This document shows positions 56,001 through 62,000 of a stretch of 64,000 bases of DNA, in pieces. Positions within the stretch are counted from its first letter, which is position 1. Each line of letters begins with the position of its first letter. The stretch is from Prunella strophiata (taxonomy: Eukaryota > Chordata > Aves > Passeriformes > Prunellidae). The DNA is taken from the NCBI GenBank assembly GCA_036583965.1, contig JAZBQD010000030.1:82154800-82218799 (forward strand). Reading direction: 5' to 3'. The position numbers and the translations under genes are program-made. The notes beneath the pieces were generated by a model. It made no database searches. It worked only from the letters and a program-made list of their open reading frames with translations, and was not told where the DNA came from.

Positions 56001-59000
56001 TGCTAATATCCAGTGGCAATAATTTCAGGAGAGTTTGTCAGCTTTTGAAGTCTGTTTCTGAAATATGACTCTGTGATGGTTTTCTGTGCTCTTCCTTTAT
56101 TTTTATACAGGTCCTGATCTCTTAGGTGTTGGTTCTTTACTGAAGAAATACACTGCTCTTCTGTGCACACACATTAGTGATATACTTCCTGTGGCAACCA
56201 GCATTGCTTGTACTAGTCATAGGCATTTTGCAGAAGTATCTTGTGTCGTGGATGGAGATTTAACAGGTAGATTTTCATTTCCTCTTGTCTTCCCCTTGCA
56301 CAGAATTTTAAGACCTTCTTGAAAGTTCTAAATGACTAAGAAGGAATCAGTTTAATTTTTTGGTTAATGGGAGAGAAGGAAGGAAAATTCAATGAGGAAG
56401 GCAAGAGCTTTATACTCAACACTAGTCAAAGGCAGAATATATTAATGGTGATTTACTTCTGCAGTGCAGTGAATGTAGAACTTGAACTAAATGTGTCTTC
56501 TGTGTTTGTTTTTTGTCTTAGGCATTCTTCTTCCAGAACTGGTGGTTTCTATAGTGCTACTCCTCAGTAAAAATGCTGGATTAATGCAGGAAGCTGGTGC
56601 TATCCCTCTATTGGCTGGCTTGTTGGAACATCTAGACAGATTTAACCACTTAGCCCCTGGAAAGGAAAGAGATGACAATGAGGATTTAGCGTGGCCAGGA
56701 ATAATGGGTATGAGCTTAGCACCATCTGGACTGCTTTCATAAAGTAGCTGTATAAAAATGGTGCCTGTTCATGAACTACTCTCAGGAAGAGAATCCTACT
56801 TCACAGTACAAAGTTTTATTAACCAAATTATATGGCAGTCATAAGGCAGTATTTATTTCTGTCAGTACATTCTTAAGGAAGTTACATATAGAGGTAGCAT
56901 TAAGCAGAGTACAGATGCTGCTTTTTCAAGAAGTAGTTCACATCATTTCCCATTTTGAGTATGAAAAGTTGCAGTGAAAACCTGAGAAGTACATTCATGC
57001 ATTTTGTTACTAAATTCTGTCTGTAATACAAAGGATGAGTAATGTGAAAGCTGTGAAAGAATTCTTATTTTCTCAGGGCACTTTGTAATATGAGCTGTGT
57101 CTGTGGTCAAAAGAGAGGCTTCTTTTATATTAAAAAAATCTGAATTTAAGCTGAAATGAAATATACAGCAAATTCCTTGCAGGCAAGTGAGTAATAAAAC
57201 CAAAGTAATTTGGAGGAAGAAGTGATTAGAGCAGTGATTTACCAGAAAACTGATTGTTCTGCTCCACCTCCACACAAAACAGCCATATAGCTGGGCAATG
57301 CTAGGTGACATTAAAGATTAGTGCATTAGAACACAGTATTCAGACAGTTTAATTGCACAATATGCAGACAGGAACATACTAATAGCCAATTTTACATTTG
57401 AGCATATGAAAAAATAAGCAGCTTTTGAACATATGTGAAGAATTGGATTAGGCAAGCTATTAAAATAATGTTCAGAAAAACCCCCTTACTTTCTGATTTT
57501 CTGTTGATAAATTCTGTCTTCTGTTTTATATGGATAGGTTCATTTTTTACTGGCCAGAGTTGCAGAAATAATGAGGAGGTGACACTTATACGTAAGGCTG
57601 ATCTAGAGAACCACAACAAAGACGGAGGATTTTGGACAGTGATCGATGGGAAAGTGTATGATATAAAGGACTTCCAAACCCAGTCTTTAACTGGCAGTAG
57701 CATACTTGGTGAGAATTTTCATTTGACTTAAAGACACAAATTACTTTCTGTTATAAAGCCTGGTGGAATTAACAGATTTTTAGATACTGTATTGACTACC
57801 TCATTGTTTCATTAGCTCAGTTTGCTGGTGAGGATCCAGTTGTTGCTTTGGAAGCTGCGTTGCAGTTTGAGGACACACGGGAATCAATGCACGCCTTCTG
57901 TGTTGGCCAATATATAGAGGTAAAAATGTTGCTAATGGGTAAATGCTTACTAACAGTCAAGCATTGATTGACTGTCAGATTTCTTGTTGGAGCTCAGTTC
58001 TAGCCTACAATTGCTATTTCTTTTGTGCAGCCTGACCAGGAAGTGATTACAACACCAGATCTCAGCACTTTGTCATCGCCTCTGATAGACACAGAACGGA
58101 ATTTGGGTCTTCTCCTCGGACTGCATGCTTCCTACCTGGCAATGAGCACACCACTTTCTCCTCTAGAAATTGAATGTGCCAGTAAGCAGGATGTCATTTT
58201 GAGCTTTATTAAGTGATAAATACTTGTCAAAGCATGCAAGAAAAAGACAAAGGGCAAACAAGTTAACCAAAAATTTAACACTTCCCTAGTCTTGATATCT
58301 TGAGTAGGAGTTCTTTATTCTTAGCATTAGCTACCACACTCATCAAGATCCCAATAATTTAACAAGATTTAAATGGGGATTGGATAATTTTGAGCAGTTG
58401 AATTTAGAATTTCATAGTATGCAACATAAAATAGCAAATGATGCTACACAGTCTCCTATCTCACCAATTTGTTGTCAGTTAAGAGTCGATCATGTAGTAT
58501 TGGATGTTTTCTTATTGGGTGTCTTAGTTTGGTGAATAGAAGGTATAATTCAGTACTAATGGCAGAAAAATTGCTAAGGCCCTATATCTCTAAACATACG
58601 ATGGCTGCCCTGTTAGTTGTTTCTTGGTTACAGAACCCTTTCTTTCCCTGTGAAAAAGTTCCAGCAAATGAGAAAGTTGCTAAATGTTGTTGAAACCTGA
58701 GAATGCATTTTATTAGAGGAAATTGAGTTTTGATGGCTTAGTCTTTGATCAGAAGATTGACTTATGTTTTCTTTATTTTAGAATGGTTGAAGTCATCGAT
58801 CTTTTCTGGAGGCTTGCAAACCTAGTCAGATTCATTACAGTTACAATGAGGAAAAAGATGAAGACCATTGCAGTTCACCTGGTAACACTGCCCCGAATAA
58901 ATCAAAATTATATACACATCGATTAACTTTGAGTGACCATTCACAACCCTTTCTCCAAGCTATTGCAGATAATAATATTCAGGATCACACTGTGAAGGTA

Positions 59001-62000
59001 AGCCCTCAGTAGTTCTGTGCACAAGTACTGTTTCTGAAGGGTGGTAGTGGTGGTGAAAATTCCCCAGAGGTTATAGCAAAACAATTGAAAAAGTTATTTC
59101 AGAATTACTTTTTGTGAAGGGAATGGTTGAGTACTACTAATGGATAAAATGTATATATGTCACTTAATAGCATAACAGTATGTTATTTCTTCAGAATTGA
59201 GTGGGAGAACTAAAAAATTTGAATATTCTTACAAAAAAATCAGTAATTCATTGCTTCTCATGTCAAGTCCAGTAGCATTGAGATGTCCTGCCCACTTGAA
59301 CTAAGATGGAGTTTTTTTGTCAAGATGAAAGTGTATTTTTTGTTTCAGATTCACGTATGCCTTTGTCTTAAAATCCCTTTGGGTCTTGAGGTTCAGGTTT
59401 CACATGGTTGGAATTGTGGATATTATGAAAAACCCTGTGATTTACATCGATCACGATCTTCTGTAGTACATTCAGATTTTCTAGCCCTCTGAGTTCAGCT
59501 CCTTTATGAAAAAAACCCTAAATATGTCTTTGGGAATAGTGATAATGATGAATCATGATTTATCAGAAGACAATTGAAAAGTGTGTCAGATGACCTGACT
59601 ATCTCATGAAGACATCAAAGCAGTAGTAGCTTTATTCCTTGAGTCATATTGGTCTTCATACAGGAGAAAGGATGTAGGATATTTATAATATTGGGTTGTA
59701 GTTGCTGTTTGCTAAATTGTACATACTGCATATTGTATCTCAGGAATGTTAGTTCAGATTGTGCAGATTATTCAGTGTTATTAAATGCTGCCTGTGGTAT
59801 TGAATTTTAAAACTGAAGTTAAACAGAGGCTGTTGTGTGTTTTCTTAGGACTTCTTGTGTCAAATAGAGAGATACTGTAAACAGTGTCACTTAACAACAC
59901 CGATCACATTCCCTCCTGAGCATCCTGTGGAAGAAGTAGGACGTCTGTTACTGTGTTGTCTTCTAAAGCATGAAGATTTGGGTAGGTAGGCTTGTGGTGT
60001 GTTTGTTTTGACCAGTTTAAACTCTGCTACAGATGGTTTTGGAAATGCATATTCAAACATTGTCTTTTCCTATTAAGGTCATGTAGCACTGTCTCTTGTT
60101 CATCCTGGTACCCTTGGAGTTGACCAGGTAAAGCACAAAACCTTACCAAAATCTGTAGTGGATGTGTGTCGTGTTGTCTACCAAGCAAAATGCTCACTGA
60201 TTAAGGTAAGCCTCTTAGCTGTTGATGCTAAGATTAATTTTAATTTGAAGTGTTTTATTAAAAAGTTATATATTGTCCACTTTTTTGGTGTATTGTACAA
60301 TAATTTAATCTTTCAATGTCTTTTGTAGACACATCAGGAGCAAGGGCGTTCTTACAAGGAGGTTTGTGCTCCCGTCATTGAGCGTTTGAGATTCTTATTC
60401 AATGAGCTGCGTCCTGCAGTCTGCAATGATCTCTCTATAATGTCCAAATTTAAACTTCTTAGTTCCTTGCCCCGATGGCGAAGGGTAGCTCAGAAAATCA
60501 TTAGAGAAAAAAGGAAAAAAAGAGGTAAGGCAGAATTAGTGTTGTATTCTCTTTGAAACAGTGGAAATCCATCTTATTTCAAGGTTTGCTGCTATGTGAA
60601 ACTCTGCTTAGATAAGGCGTTAAAGCCATTTGCTTTCTGCTTTTTCATGAAGTTTTTTCTAACCAGTGGTTGCATGTCATATCCTACAGCAAGAATTGGC
60701 AAACAGAAGCATCAAGTTTAGTTGAGACATGTTTCTTCATGTTCCAGTGTATTAAAAATAATCCTTCAATATCAGACCCTCTGAATTGGTTTTAGTAACC
60801 TTCCACTGCAAGTGACACCTTTTTAGAAATCAAGTTTTATTAAAGTGTAGTCAAATGATATAACTGGAAATAAATTAGTGTGGTGAACAGACACCAAAAG
60901 GCTTTTCAAGTTTGTTTTTACCAGAGTTAATTTGGTAATGGTTGGAAACAGAGTTCACCAAGAATGTTTCCATTTTATTACAGACAAATCTTAAGCATTG
61001 TGTGTTCTTCGGTTATCATGAAAACGGAAAAATGTGATGTTGTAAATTCTAATCAGACTGCATGGAAAAAAAATACTTTTTTTTATAGTGCCAAAAAAAT
61101 CAGAATCTGCTGATGTTGAAGAATCCAAAATAGGAAATGAAGAGAGTGATTTAGAAGAATCTTGTGTGGTACCTCACAGTCCTGTACCTATAGATAAAAA
61201 GCCCATCCCAATCAAATCACCCAAGGTAGGATATTAGATTTTGAATCAGCCTTGTCAATAAAAATAACAAAAGAAAAAAGAATGAGCCTGAAGCATGATT
61301 GCTGTAACTTGGCATTTAATGTTCTGATAATGGTGTTTGGGATGTATAATTAATGTGTGATGTGTTGTTTCAGTGAAGCCTGGAATGATTTTTAAAAATT
61401 AGATTGTACTATGTATTTACCGTATGTAAAGATACCTTCTCTAATTCTTAAATTATTGATAATCTTAGATAAAGCTTCATTTCAAAATAAAATGTTGTTA
61501 TGGGTTATTACCTCACTAAGTTCTTCTCTGACTTTCAAGAAGTTTTCATTTTCCCCCCAGGTCCCCCCAGTATTTTAAATTTGGAAATTGTTTTGCATGA
61601 CATAACTTATATTTTTTGTAATTTAAAGTTGTTTAAAAAGTTTTAACATACTACCTTCTTGTTTTGCAGGATAAGTGGCAGCCAATTTTGAGTACAGTTA
61701 CAGGTGTCCACAAATACAAATGGCTGAAGCAAAATGTTCAAGGCTTGTATCCACAGTCTGCCCTCCTTAACACCATTGTTGAATTTGCACTTAAAGAAGA
61801 GCCAGTGGATGTAGAAAAAATGAGAAAATGTTTATTAAAACAGGTGACAGGAATGAAAATGTGCCACTTACATAATTATGACAATTATTAGCAATTTACA
61901 TAAGTATGACAATTTGTTTTTTCTCTTTGACAGCTGGAAAGAGCAGAAGTTCGTCTGGAGGGAATAGACACTATTCTGAAATTGTCAGCTAAAAATTTTT

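Noticed and set aside
58782..58830. Alternative acceptor in exon 27 that avoids the TAG
   Set aside because: The AGs at 58824-58825 and 58828-58829 would each leave the downstream part in a wrong frame, and the first 14 codons match HERC2 in the exon 26 frame.
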